Shown: piece after piece, positions 50,518 to 58,867 of the stretch
How positions within the stretch are numbered: position 1 is the first letter of the stretch
Layout: every line of letters starts with the position of its first letter
From: Aurantimonas sp. HBX-1
Lineage (GTDB): Bacteria; Pseudomonadota; Alphaproteobacteria; Rhizobiales; Rhizobiaceae
DNA length: 64,000 nt
NCBI RefSeq assembly: GCF_021391535.1
Contig: NZ_CP090066.1
Coordinates: 1,005,501-1,069,500 of the forward strand
Direction: 5' to 3'
The notes under the pieces: generated by a model
What the model was told of the DNA's origin: nothing
The model's database searches: none
The model's input: the letters and a program-made list of their open reading frames with translations, nothing else
Program-made: the position numbers and the translations under genes

Positions 50518-50925
50518 TCAGGGGATCAGCGGTGCCTCGGGCGGCACCGGCACCGGGCGGCCCGCCTCGTCGATCGCCACCATGACGAAGGAGGCCTCGG
50601 TCACCTTGATCCGCTCGCGGGTCAGATGCCGCTGCGCCCAGGCCTCGATGGAGAGCGAGATCGAGCTGCGGCCGACCTTGTCGATGACCGAATAGACACA
50701 GAGCGTGTCGCCGATCTTCACCGGCTTGCGGAAGGTGAGCGCGTTGACCGCGACGGTGGCGACGCGGCCATGCGCCCGCTCGGCGCCGCGGATGCCGGCG
50801 GCGAGATCCATCTGCGCCATCACCCAACCGCCGAAGATGTCGCCATTGGCGTTGGCGTCGGCCGGCATCGCCGGCACCCGCATCGTCAGTTCGCCCTTCG
50901 GCTGGTCGTCGTCGGCGTCCATCAT
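50518..50925 (-). CDS. acyl-CoA thioesterase, YciA-like hot-dog
   Basis: 135 aa from ATG 50925 (MMDADDDQPKGELTMRVPAMPADANANGDIFGGWVM). The catalytic-region Asp and the helix GGWVMAQMDLAAG fit YciA/BFIT hot-dog thioesterases, as do VAVNALTFRKPVKIGD and AQRHLTRERIKVTEA. A longer frame extends upstream but has no ribosome binding site, while GGAGGGG sits directly before 50925. Convergent with the extensin gene. Confidence 0.87.
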   Translation of the reverse strand: MMDADDDQPKGELTMRVPAMPADANANGDIFGGWVMAQMDLAAGIRGAERAHGRVATVAVNALTFRKPVKIGDTLCVYSVIDKVGRSSISLSIEAWAQRHLTRERIKVTEASFVMVAIDEAGRPVPVPPEAPLIP

Positions 50926-51038
50926 CCCCTCCGTCCGGTCAGCGCTTGATAGCAGACGCGGTGGCGCGTGGCATCGTGGTTCAGCCGTGGCCGGCTTCAT
51001 GTGCGAAACACGCCGCGGCCGAGCTAGGTGGGTGGGAT

Positions 51039-51204
51039 ACCCCCCTCTGCCTGCCGGCATCTCCCCCACAAGGGGGGAGATCGAAGCTGGTGAGGGCGGC
51101 AGCCTTGCTTCCGATGTCGTGCGCCAGACCAAAAGCGGGAATGTTGGCGACAAGCCGATCTCCCCCCTTGTGGGGGAGATGTCCGGCAGGACAGAGGGGG
51201 GTGG
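51039..51204. repeat. inverted pair of CCCCTCTG repeat elements
   Basis: Copy one, 51039-51083 (CCCCCCTCTGCCTGCCGGC... CAAGGGGGGAGATC), and copy two, 51154-51204, in reverse orientation, flank 70 nt. Each copy is itself a stem (CTCCCCC / GGGGGAG). The same element occurs in the uvrB duplication at 45731-45777 and 46142-46188. The whole 166-bp block is palindromic at its ends, in the manner of small non-coding insertion elements. It fills the gap between the thioesterase and EamA genes. Confidence 0.75.
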
Positions 51205-51373
51205 GCGGCCCTGAGGAGGTGGCAGACGGGACAGGCCGTGGCATACCGGCGACCCGCAACCGCAACCGCAAGGCATCGCTGCCCGCGCGCCGCGTGTCGG
51301 TTAGCTGCCGGGTGCGCACCGATGAAACCTCTGCGGTCATCGCCTTCCGACGGGGGCGCGCGAAAAGTCCGGC

Positions 51374-52267
51374 TTATCGAGCTACGGACCTGGGGCCTTT
51401 GTCGCGCAGCGGCACCAGTTCCACCGCCAGCATGGCGGCGAAGATCAGGATGCAGCCGAGAATGCCGATGGCGGCGATGCGTTCGCCGAGCAGCAGGGCG
51501 GCGAACAGGGCGGCGAACAGCGCTTCGGAGGAGAGGAAGATCGCCGCCTGGGCGGCGGTGGTGTGGCGCTGGCCGATGATCTGCAGGGTGAAGGCGAGGG
51601 CGGTGGAGAACAGGCCGCCATAGAGGATCTCCGGCCAGGCGGCGGCGAGGGAGGTGGGGGTCGGCGCTTCCAGGGCCAGCATGCCGAGCCCGGCGAGCAG
51701 CGCTGCCACCGCGAACTGGGTGAAGGAGAGGGTGAGCGGCCGTCCGGTCGGGCCGGCGAAGACGCCGACGGCGATGATCTGCAGCGCGAAGAACGCCGCG
51801 CAGGCGACCATCAGCCAGTCGCCGAAGCCGGGCACCGCGACCCCGCCGCCGCCGAGCAGCACGATGCCGGCAAAGGCGGCGAAGGCCGATGGCCAGACCA
51901 CCCAATGCGGCCGGGCGCGCAGCAGGACGAAGGCGAGGATCGGGGTGAACACGACGTAGAGCCCGGTCAGGAAGCCGGCATTGGTCACCGAGGTGGTGAC
52001 GATGCCGATCTGCTGCAGGATCGCGCCGGAAAACAGCATCAGCCCGACAAGGACGAAGCCGGTCCGCGCCGAGGCCGGCAGCGGCGCCTTCGCCCGGCGC
52101 GACTCGAGGATCGCGAAGGGGGCGAGCGCCAGCGCCGCGACGGCGAATTTTGCCGCCGTGTAGGTCCACGGGCCGACCGCGTCCATCGCCGTGGACTGGG
52201 CGACGAAGCCCATGCCCCAGACGGCACCGGCGAGCAGCAGCAGGAGATTGGCGCTGAGGCGCGACAT
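51374..52267 (-). CDS. EamA/DMT-family transporter
   Basis: 297 aa, ten predicted membrane segments in two EamA repeats (LLLLLAGAVWGMGFVAQSTAM...; LMVACAAFFALQIIAVGV...). TSLAAAWPEILYGGLFSTALAFTLQIIGQRHTTAAQAAIFLSSEALFAALFAALLLGE is the second-domain signature. Likely exporter of small metabolites; substrate unknown. Confidence 0.88.
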   Translation of the reverse strand: MSRLSANLLLLLAGAVWGMGFVAQSTAMDAVGPWTYTAAKFAVAALALAPFAILESRRAKAPLPASARTGFVLVGLMLFSGAILQQIGIVTTSVTNAGFLTGLYVVFTPILAFVLLRARPHWVVWPSAFAAFAGIVLLGGGGVAVPGFGDWLMVACAAFFALQIIAVGVFAGPTGRPLTLSFTQFAVAALLAGLGMLALEAPTPTSLAAAWPEILYGGLFSTALAFTLQIIGQRHTTAAQAAIFLSSEALFAALFAALLLGERIAAIGILGCILIFAAMLAVELVPLRDKGPRSVAR

Positions 52268-52500
52268 GGGTAGCCCATCCGGTGCGGGAGAGGCTGTGGC
52301 TAGCCGAGGATGGGCAAGGGTGCAAGGCTGGATGCGCCGCAGATGATGCGGGCCGGGTGTTCGGAGTGCCTGGTGGATGGCGGCTCAGGCAACGGGCCGG
52401 TATCGGTCGCAAGAGCCACCGAATGGACTTGGCAGAGAGCGCTGCGAAATGGGCTGAGTTGGGTGGTCAGGAGACCCTCAGACGTCGACGTGGCAAACCC

Positions 52501-53394
52501 TCAAGCGGCCCACTGCACCACAGCGGCACCAGCCTTCCGCAGCACCGTCTCACGCTCGGCCAGCTCGAGTCCCGGTGCATCGTAATAGGCGGCGACCAAA
52601 AGTGGGGGCCGCCGCGGCGGTCTGACGAGAGCGTAGTCGTTGGTTTGATTGCGCGCGTTTGTGCCGGGTCTGTTGCCTGCCACCCACCCGGCGGGCAGCG
52701 CCGCACGGAGCCTTCTCCGGCCGGGCTGACAGTTCACCATCCAGAGTTCGAGCCTGGAACGGCTCTCCGGGGACAGAACGTTTCCCAGAAGGATTTCGCG
52801 TGCCGAAGTCGCAATAGCCCGGGGCGTCGTCGTATCCAACTCCCCATCGGGAAAGTTGGCTTCCAACTCGTAGCGGTCTACTCGCGTGACATCGTCCCCC
52901 AGGTCGCGAAGGAAGCGGGTGAGAGCGCCGGGTCCGCCACTGGCCCTCATCAGCAAATTGGCGGCGGCGTTGTCGCTCGTCTCGACCATCCCCTGACAGA
53001 GGATCTCCACCGGCAGAGCGCCACGCGAGACATGCGCGGCCGTCACCGGAGAAGGGGTCAGCAGATCGTCGCGTGAGACGGGAACGTCGCGATCGAGTTG
53101 CTCTATCCCCGCGTCCACGCGTGCCAGCACGTGCGCCGCAAGCAGGCCCTTGAAGGTGCTGCACATCAAGAAGCGTTCGTCCGCACGGTGTTCCAGTGTT
53201 CGGCCCGATCCGGTTTCGAGCGCAAGCAAGCCAAGTCGGCCGCCATGCTGGCGTTCAATGGCGGCGATCGGATCATCGGCGGCGACCGCAGAGACTGGGA
53301 GGATACCGGCGATGTACAACGACGCGCCCATGATCAGGTGGCGGCGTGAAAGCGAAGGACGGGAAGCTGTTTGCTCGCAGCGATCGATTTTCAT
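52501..53394 (-). CDS. class A beta-lactamase with lost KTG motif
   Basis: 297 aa. The leader LSRRHLIMGASLYIAG fits a Tat signal. Active-site Ser is in CSTFKG (S-x-x-K), with SDN in VETSDNAAANLL and the Glu166-like ELEAN then DTTTP, so three of four boxes are sound. Cys69 and Cys123 equivalents flank (CSTFK; LCQGMVE). The K-T/S-G box, expected just after AGWV-A-, reads GNRPGT: the Lys is gone, with a net 3-nt insertion. L169 in ExxLN is Ala. May be inactive, altered or decaying; flanking frame is intact. Confidence 0.85.
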   Translation of the reverse strand: MKIDRCEQTASRPSLSRRHLIMGASLYIAGILPVSAVAADDPIAAIERQHGGRLGLLALETGSGRTLEHRADERFLMCSTFKGLLAAHVLARVDAGIEQLDRDVPVSRDDLLTPSPVTAAHVSRGALPVEILCQGMVETSDNAAANLLMRASGGPGALTRFLRDLGDDVTRVDRYELEANFPDGELDTTTPRAIATSAREILLGNVLSPESRSRLELWMVNCQPGRRRLRAALPAGWVAGNRPGTNARNQTNDYALVRPPRRPPLLVAAYYDAPGLELAERETVLRKAGAAVVQWAA

Positions 53395-53608
53395 TGACGG
53401 CAGCTTCCTGATCCGACTGTCGATATGGCCGACGGTAGCCGATCAGGCGAAGTCGCCACAAGACGGCCGAGTATGTCCGCCCGCCTGATGTCACAAGCGG
53501 AAGGGCTGCATCTCCATCCAGGAACGGCAGGGGCGGGTGGATTTCAGACCGTCCGCTTATAGCTGGCAACCGCCGGAAGCGAACCTTCGGGGTACGGGGA
53601 TTTGGCGC
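53395..53608. other. gap between beta-lactamase and GntR gene
   Basis: 214 bp, no gene. Contains part of a degenerate GC-rich repeat (GTCCGCTTATAGC... CCGGAAGCGAACC). Confidence 0.4.
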
Positions 53609-54289
53609 TTACCGGACAGGCTGCGCGTCCAATGCCGAAAGAAGGCGAGCACTGCCGTGCGTCAAATGTTGCCGAAGCGCGTCGGCCGCCGTTTCAGCAT
53701 CCCCGTTACAGCAGGCGTCGAGGATAGCCTGATGATCGGCATGTGATTGCGGTTGGTAGTCCATCGCCGACAGAAGAATGCGGACGTAGCGATCCGCTGC
53801 CCTGAGGTAGAGATCGATCTGCGACAGCAGACGAGCGTTTCCGCAAGGCTCGTATAGCGTTGCGTGGAAAGCCCGGTTGAGATCGCAGAGACTCGCCGCA
53901 TCTGCTCCACGCGACATCTGACTGAGCAGCCTCGCAGCCGCTTCCAACCTTGGTGCGTCGAGGTTGGAGCATGACAGGCGCAACGCCCCGACCTCCAGAA
54001 TGACCCGCATCCCGAAGATTTCTAGGAGTTCTACGGCGTCCAGGCGGGCGACCTGTGCACCCTTGGTCGGATGGATCGCGACCAAGCCCTCGGCTTCGAG
54101 TTGCCGAAGCGCGTCACGGATCGGCATACGGCTGAACCCGAACCGGGCCGCCAGCTCGTCCTGACGTAGCACCTCGCCGGGTGGAAGCGTGCCCTCAACG
54201 ATGGCAGACCGAATGGAGGCCGTGATCTGGTCGCCGACAGTCTGCGGCTTGAAAGCGTTCGCAAGGGCGGGCCGGATAGATCGGGCCAT
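53609..54289 (-). CDS. GntR-family (FadR/FCD) transcriptional regulator
   Basis: 226 aa from ATG 54289 (MARSIRPALANA), with GGAGG upstream. The winged helix has QITASIRSAIVEGTLPPGEVLRQDELAARFGFSRMPIRDALRQLEAEGLV. The FCD ligand domain includes EIFGMRVILEVGAL, DLNRAFHATLYEPCGNARLLSQID, and H-A-D-H-Q-A-I-L-D-A-C with metal-binding His. Divergent from the proline iminopeptidase; the palindrome between them is its likely operator. Ligand may be a carboxylate. Confidence 0.9.
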   Translation of the reverse strand: MARSIRPALANAFKPQTVGDQITASIRSAIVEGTLPPGEVLRQDELAARFGFSRMPIRDALRQLEAEGLVAIHPTKGAQVARLDAVELLEIFGMRVILEVGALRLSCSNLDAPRLEAAARLLSQMSRGADAASLCDLNRAFHATLYEPCGNARLLSQIDLYLRAADRYVRILLSAMDYQPQSHADHQAILDACCNGDAETAADALRQHLTHGSARLLSALDAQPVR

Positions 54290-54343
54290 GGGACCTCCGA
54301 TGAAGATCCTTGGCAACTACCACATCAATCAGCTACCCGTCAT

Positions 54344-54355
54344 CTCGTATACGAG
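54344..54355. promoter_or_regulatory. GntR-type operator CTCGTATACGAG
   Basis: A perfect 12-bp palindrome lies between the divergent gntR and pip starts. The core TCGTATACGA matches the T-N-GTATAC-N-A pattern bound by GntR/FadR-group proteins. It lies 24 nt before the pip start and 55 nt before the gntR start, suited to control both. Confidence 0.72.
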
Positions 54356-54378
54356 TATCCAACGAGGGAATGCCGCGA

Positions 54379-55335
54379 ATGTCAGTCGATGCGCTTCGAA
54401 CCATGTATCCCCCGATCGAGCCCTACGAGACGGGAGCGCTCGACGTTGGAGACGGGCACACGGTCTACTACGAGCGTGTCGGGACGCGTGGAGCCAAGCC
54501 AGCCGTGTTCCTGCACGGAGGACCGGGGGGCGGGATCAAACCCGACTACCGACGCCTTTTCGATCCGAGCCGCTACGACGTGCTACTGTTTGACCAGCGG
54601 GGATGCGGTCGCTCGGCCCCTTATGCCAGCCTGGAAGCCAACACGACCTGGCATCTCGTGGAGGACATGGAACGGCTGCGCCAGCACATGGGTGTGGAGC
54701 GATGGCTGGTGCTAGGGGGGTCATGGGGTTCGACGCTCGCCATGGCCTACGCGCAGACCCATCCGGAGCGGGTCAGCGAACTGATCCTGCGTGGCATCTA
54801 CACCCTGACGCGAGCCGAACTCGACTGGTACTACCAGTTCGGCGTCTCGGAGATGTTTCCCGAGAAGTGGGAGCGCTTCATTGCTCCGATCGCCGTGTCA
54901 GATCGAGGCGACATTATCTTGGCCTACAGGAAGCTGCTGACCTCCGACCACCTAGACGTTCGGGTCGAGGCCGCAAAGGCCTGGACCATCTGGGAAGGCG
55001 AGACCATCACGCTTCTGCCCAACCCGGATTTCTCGGCCGCCTACGCCGATGGGCACTTCGCGCTCGCCTTCGCCCGGCTGGAGAACCACTACTTCGTTCA
55101 CGACTGCTGGATGGAGGACGGGCAGCTACTGCGTGATGCGGGGCGGATGAAGGGCATACCGGGCGCGATCATCCACGGTCGATACGACATGCCGTGCCCG
55201 GTGAAGAATGCCTACCTCCTACACAAGGCCTGGCCAGACGCATCCTTCCATATCGTCGAAGGTGCGGGCCACGCCACCACCGAGCCTGGCATCCTCGACC
55301 AACTCATCAGAGCAACGGATCGGTTCGCAGTCTAA
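54379..55335 (+). CDS. pip: proline iminopeptidase
   Basis: 318 aa from ATG 54379 (MSVDALRTMYPPIEPYETG), GAGGGA upstream with 9-nt spacing; the ATG at 54370 sits inside the site. Alpha/beta hydrolase: HGGPGGG oxyanion region, DQRGCGRS, nucleophile GGSWGSTLAMAYAQ (GxSxG), Asp in HGRYDMPCP, His in GAGHATTEP. Cleaves N-terminal proline from peptides. Divergent from and probably controlled by the GntR regulator. Confidence 0.92.
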   Translation: MSVDALRTMYPPIEPYETGALDVGDGHTVYYERVGTRGAKPAVFLHGGPGGGIKPDYRRLFDPSRYDVLLFDQRGCGRSAPYASLEANTTWHLVEDMERLRQHMGVERWLVLGGSWGSTLAMAYAQTHPERVSELILRGIYTLTRAELDWYYQFGVSEMFPEKWERFIAPIAVSDRGDIILAYRKLLTSDHLDVRVEAAKAWTIWEGETITLLPNPDFSAAYADGHFALAFARLENHYFVHDCWMEDGQLLRDAGRMKGIPGAIIHGRYDMPCPVKNAYLLHKAWPDASFHIVEGAGHATTEPGILDQLIRATDRFAV

Positions 55336-55350
55336 GCTTGCGCTTTGGTA

Positions 55351-55375
55351 CGAACGTCCGGTTATGGGACGTTCG
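55351..55375 (+). terminator. 9-bp hairpin downstream of pip
   Basis: CGAACGTCC, loop GGTTATG, GGACGTTCG: perfect stem, 15 nt after the pip stop, no T-run. Belongs to a repeat-like segment. Could act as a terminator or mRNA cap. Confidence 0.45.
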
Positions 55376-55492
55376 CATTCCACGCTGTTGGTCGACATTG
55401 GGTCGTGAGCGGAACGGCTGCTTCCCGGCGTCTTCGTCTGAAACCTGCCGGTCCGCTTTCAGCCGTCGAGCCTGCCAAGCGGAGGCGAGTGT

Positions 55493-55909
55493 TCACCGTT
55501 TCGCCGATGCCGCCGAAGCGATGTCGTCAATGCTGACGTCATCCAACTCGGCGCGAAGCGTCGCCTCCGCCTTCTCCATCGCCTGTCGGAGAATGTGGTT
55601 GGCCGAACCCTCGACAGGGCAGGCCGGGTGGTCGTTCGACAGGCTGAACGCGAAGGAGGATCCGGTGGACAGGGCGTCATGCACCTGGCGAACCGTGATC
55701 TCCTGGGCCGGTTTCGCCAGCCTCCATCCCCCGCTGCGTCCCCCGGTCGAGGTGACCAGCCCGTGGTGCTTCAGGATACCCATCGTCCGACGCACCACCA
55801 CGGGGTTGGTGTCGAGCATCAGCGCGATGGTCTCGGATGTCTCGGTGCCGCCAAGCAGGTGCATGTGGGCAAGCACGTGGAGCATGCGAGCGAGGCGGGT
55901 GTCGGACAT
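55493..55909 (-). CDS. Rrf2-family transcriptional regulator
   Basis: 138 aa. Winged helix: SDTRLARMLHVLAHMHLLGGTETSETIALMLDTNPVVVRRTMGILKHHGLVTSTGGRSGGWRLAKPAQEITVRQVHDAL. This follows Rrf2 layout, but the three-Cys cluster cofactor site of IscR/NsrR is missing: only one Cys (HPACPVEG). It may sense something other than an Fe-S signal. Divergent from the epoxide hydrolase. Confidence 0.87.
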   Translation of the reverse strand: MSDTRLARMLHVLAHMHLLGGTETSETIALMLDTNPVVVRRTMGILKHHGLVTSTGGRSGGWRLAKPAQEITVRQVHDALSTGSSFAFSLSNDHPACPVEGSANHILRQAMEKAEATLRAELDDVSIDDIASAASAKR

Positions 55910-55911
55910 TT

Positions 55912-55970
55912 CGCAACTCGCACTGTTATGGAAACTTGACGGCAGCCAAACCGTAACATAGAAAGTTGCG
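55912..55970. promoter_or_regulatory. 59-bp nested palindrome, Rrf2 operator candidate
   Basis: CGCAACT (55912-55918) pairs with AGTTGCG (55964-55970). TGTTATGG (55924-55931) pairs with CCGTAACA (55951-55958) with one mismatch. Both pairs share the exact centre 55941 and leave symmetrical 5-nt gaps. It fills the intergenic space between the divergent Rrf2 gene and the epoxide hydrolase. Confidence 0.65.
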
Positions 55971-55991
55971 CATCAGCAAACGGTGGCTACC

Positions 55992-56963
55992 ATGACTTCA
56001 CGCTTTCTCGACGCCAATGGCCTGCGCATGCACGTTCTCGAAGCGGGGCAAGGACCGCTCGTGATCCTTGCCCACGGCTTCCCCGAAACGTCCCATTCGT
56101 GGCGACACCAGCTATCGGCCCTGTCGGCTGCCGGGTTTCGTGCCGTTGCGCCCGACATGCGAGGATTCGGGCAGACCGAGGCGCCGGCCGATGTCGAGCG
56201 CTACACGGTCCTGGATCTCGTCGGCGATCTGGTTGGCCTTCTCGACGCCCTCGACGAACCCTCGGCGATCGTGGTCGGCAACGATTGGGGCAGCACCGTC
56301 GCATGGCAGGCGGCCCTGATGCGTCCCGACCGGTTCCGCGCGGTTGCCGCTGTCGGCGTGCCGATGATGGCGAACCCGCCGCTGCCGCCGACCCGGATCT
56401 TCCCCCGGACGGAAGATGCGGAACATTACACGCTCTACTTCCAGGACGTCGGCCGAGCCGAGGAGGAGCTGGAGCGCGACGTCGGTGCGACGCTCCGCAA
56501 GGTTCTGTTCGGCGCCTCGCGTGATGCCGGACTGCGCCGGGAAGGCGACGATACCCCGAACCCCTTCGGAATGGTCGCCAAGCGGGACGGTTTCCTGGCG
56601 CCGCTGCCCGAGCCTGCCACGCTGCCGCATTGGCTGAGCGAGGAGGATCTCGACATCTTCGTGCAGGCCTTCCGAACCTCGGGGTTCCGTGGCGGACTCA
56701 ACTACTACCGCAATCTCGACCGGAACTGGCATCTGCAGCGCTCGCTCGCGGGACGAAAGGCGGAGGTTCCGGCGCTGTACCTGACGGGCGAGCAGGACCC
56801 CGGCTTGAGCATCCCCGGCATGAAAGAGTTGATCGCGGCCATGCCGGCGCTTGTTCCCAATCTCGTGCCGCCGGTCTTCATCCCCGACTGCGGTCACTGG
56901 GCGCCACAGGAGAAACCTGGCGAAGTGAGCCGCGCACTCGTGGATTTCGCACGATCGCTGTGA
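55992..56963 (+). CDS. epoxide hydrolase-like alpha/beta hydrolase
   Basis: 323 aa from ATG 55992 (MTSRFLDANGLRMHVLEAG); GTG 55983 is an alternative. HGFPETSHSWRHQ is the HGxP oxyanion hole; the nucleophile Asp lies in VVGNDWGSTVAWQ; a lid Tyr pair lies in GGLNYYRNLDRNW; the His is in DCGHWAPQEKPGE. This pattern, with Asp nucleophile and lid Tyr, is that of soluble epoxide hydrolases rather than esterases. Divergent from the Rrf2 regulator. Confidence 0.9.
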   Translation: MTSRFLDANGLRMHVLEAGQGPLVILAHGFPETSHSWRHQLSALSAAGFRAVAPDMRGFGQTEAPADVERYTVLDLVGDLVGLLDALDEPSAIVVGNDWGSTVAWQAALMRPDRFRAVAAVGVPMMANPPLPPTRIFPRTEDAEHYTLYFQDVGRAEEELERDVGATLRKVLFGASRDAGLRREGDDTPNPFGMVAKRDGFLAPLPEPATLPHWLSEEDLDIFVQAFRTSGFRGGLNYYRNLDRNWHLQRSLAGRKAEVPALYLTGEQDPGLSIPGMKELIAAMPALVPNLVPPVFIPDCGHWAPQEKPGEVSRALVDFARSL

Positions 56964-57193
56964 CGGTTAGCGGCAAGCGATGAAAGACGCCGTCTCGGCT
57001 GTCCGCTTCGGGGCCGGGCCGATGGCGCACAGGACAACCGGCAGCGGTCGTGAGCGGAACGGCAACTATCCGCGACGGCCTCCGGAAGCGGACAGGCCGC
57101 TATCCCGCATGATCAGATCGCCGTCATGCGCCCATTCCAGATCCACGGCCTTATTCAGCCTGCGCGATCACCGCTACGACGCGACCGACTGCG
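56964..57193. repeat. intergenic with dispersed GTGAGCGGAACGG repeat
   Basis: No gene. GGTCGTGAGCGGAACGGC at 57046-57063 also occurs, identically, at 55401-55418 downstream of pip. A related copy in the other direction (ACCGTTCCGCTTTCGAGCC) is at 58671-58689. Confidence 0.55.
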
Positions 57194-58483
57194 TCACGCG
57201 CCGCTCACGCGCCAGATGACGTCTCCCACATCGTCGGCCATCAGCAGCGATCTGCCGTCCGGGCCGATCGCAACGCCGACGGGACGCCCATAGGCGAGTT
57301 TCTCGTCCTCGGACAGGAAGCCGGACAGGATATCGCGCGCCGGTCCGCTCGGCGCGCCGTTGTCGAAGGGGACGAAGATCAGCTTGTAGCCGCTGAGCGT
57401 CGAGCGATTCCATGATCCGTGCTGGCCGATCACCATGCCCTCGCCGAACCCCGGCAAGGTGCCGGCCGGCATCCAGCAGAGGCCGAGCGATGCCGTGTGG
57501 CCGCCGAGAGCGTAATCCGGCTGGATGGCACGGGCGACGAGGTCCGGAGCCTGCGGGACACGATCGTCCACGGTCCTGTCCCAGTAGCAATAGGGCCAGC
57601 CGTAGAACCCACCCTCTTGAACGGACGTCAGGTAGTCGGGCGGCGTTTCGTCCCCGAGCCCGTCGCGCTCGTTGACGACGGTCCAGAGCTTTCCCGTGAC
57701 CGGCTCGAAGGCCATGCCGACCGGGTTTCGCAGCCCCGAGGCAAAGATCCGCGCCTTTCCGGTGGCAACGTCCAGTTCCCAGATCGCCGCGCGACCCTCT
57801 TCCGCCGCCATCCCCTTGTCGCCGATGTTGGACAGCGATCCGACGCCAGCGTAGATCTTCGACCGATCCGGCGAGACGATCAGGCTGCGGGTCCAGTGGC
57901 CGTGCGGCTTGAAGTCGACGAGCTTTTCACCGGCGCCCGTGAGGCTCGTATCGACTGGCCGGTAGTCGAAACACCGGATGCCGTCCGTGTTGCCGAGGTA
58001 GAACCGGTCGCCGACCAGCGCCATGCCGAAGGGCTGGTTCTGGTTTTCCACGAAGACCTCGCGGCGCTCGGCGACACCGTCCCCATCCGCGTCACGCCAA
58101 AGCGTGACACGATTGGCGCTCTCGCCGATCGCCTTGACGCGGCGCATCGTGGCCTGCTGGGCGTGGTCCATGAGGGTGCGCGGCTTCTCCGGCTGCTCCT
58201 TCGACTCCGCCACGAGGACGTCGCCGTTCGGCAGGACCTCGATCCAGCGGGGATGATCGAGGTTCGACGCAAAGGCATTGACCTTAAGCCCCGGCGCGCA
58301 GGTGGGCAGGCGCCCCTCCTTCCAGCCCTCTGCGGCGGGAAGCTTCAGGGTCATGATTCCCTGTTTGCGCGCCTCCGGAATCTGGGGTGTCAGCCCGACG
58401 GCCTGATGCGACGGAGAACCAAAACGCCTGACGAGGGCGACAGCGCCACCCACGACTTCAGTCGCCTTCGCGACAATTCCCAT
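57194..58483 (-). CDS. PQQ-dependent sugar dehydrogenase-like (sorbosone dehydrogenase family)
   Basis: 429 aa from ATG 58483 (MGIVAKATEVVGGAVALV). Six-bladed propeller: LDHPRWIEVLPNGDVLVAESK, NQPFGMALVGDRFYLGNTDGI, HWTRSLIVSPDRSKIYAGVGS, GLRNPVGMAFEPVTGKLWTVVNERDGLGDE, YGRPVGVAIGPDGRSLLMADD. These correspond to the L-sorbosone dehydrogenase/Gdh-B family. The N-terminus has a weak hydrophobic stretch, so export is uncertain. PQQ ligands cannot be confirmed by eye. Confidence 0.83.
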   Translation of the reverse strand: MGIVAKATEVVGGAVALVRRFGSPSHQAVGLTPQIPEARKQGIMTLKLPAAEGWKEGRLPTCAPGLKVNAFASNLDHPRWIEVLPNGDVLVAESKEQPEKPRTLMDHAQQATMRRVKAIGESANRVTLWRDADGDGVAERREVFVENQNQPFGMALVGDRFYLGNTDGIRCFDYRPVDTSLTGAGEKLVDFKPHGHWTRSLIVSPDRSKIYAGVGSLSNIGDKGMAAEEGRAAIWELDVATGKARIFASGLRNPVGMAFEPVTGKLWTVVNERDGLGDETPPDYLTSVQEGGFYGWPYCYWDRTVDDRVPQAPDLVARAIQPDYALGGHTASLGLCWMPAGTLPGFGEGMVIGQHGSWNRSTLSGYKLIFVPFDNGAPSGPARDILSGFLSEDEKLAYGRPVGVAIGPDGRSLLMADDVGDVIWRVSGA

Positions 58484-58867
58484 GGTCGACCGCCTTGTCC
58501 TCAGGAGGATGTATGGAGAGCACCAACACCTGCAGGGCATTGGCACCGATATGCGGTTTTCACCACGCCATGAGGCTACGTCAAGGCGTCTGGCTGCCGT
58601 AACGGCCCAGCGATCCGAACATCGGGCGACCGGCTTGATGGCGGCTTTGTAAGCCGCGGATCGGTGCGCCACCGTTCCGCTTTCGAGCCATTTCGGTCAT
58701 TCCCCTTCCAACACATATTGGCGAAAGCGGTCATGTTCGCGGCTCGCGCGCTCGGAAACGGTCCATAAACCGTCCTGCCAAACGAGCTTCGACTCGTCCG
58801 TTGGTGGCTCTTGCCGGCTATACCGCAGCTGGTCTGCCCGAGAGGATGAGCGCGATCCAAACCCTTC
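58484..58867. other. 384-bp gap
   Basis: No gene supported. Holds the GTTCCGCT repeat copy at 58671-58689. The short frames here translate to repeat-like junk (NDRNGSKAERW type). Confidence 0.5.

Noticed and set aside
58576..58860. 94-codon minus-strand frame between the propeller genes
   Set aside because: Translation contains NDRNGSKAE-type sequence typical of spurious calls over intergenic repeats.
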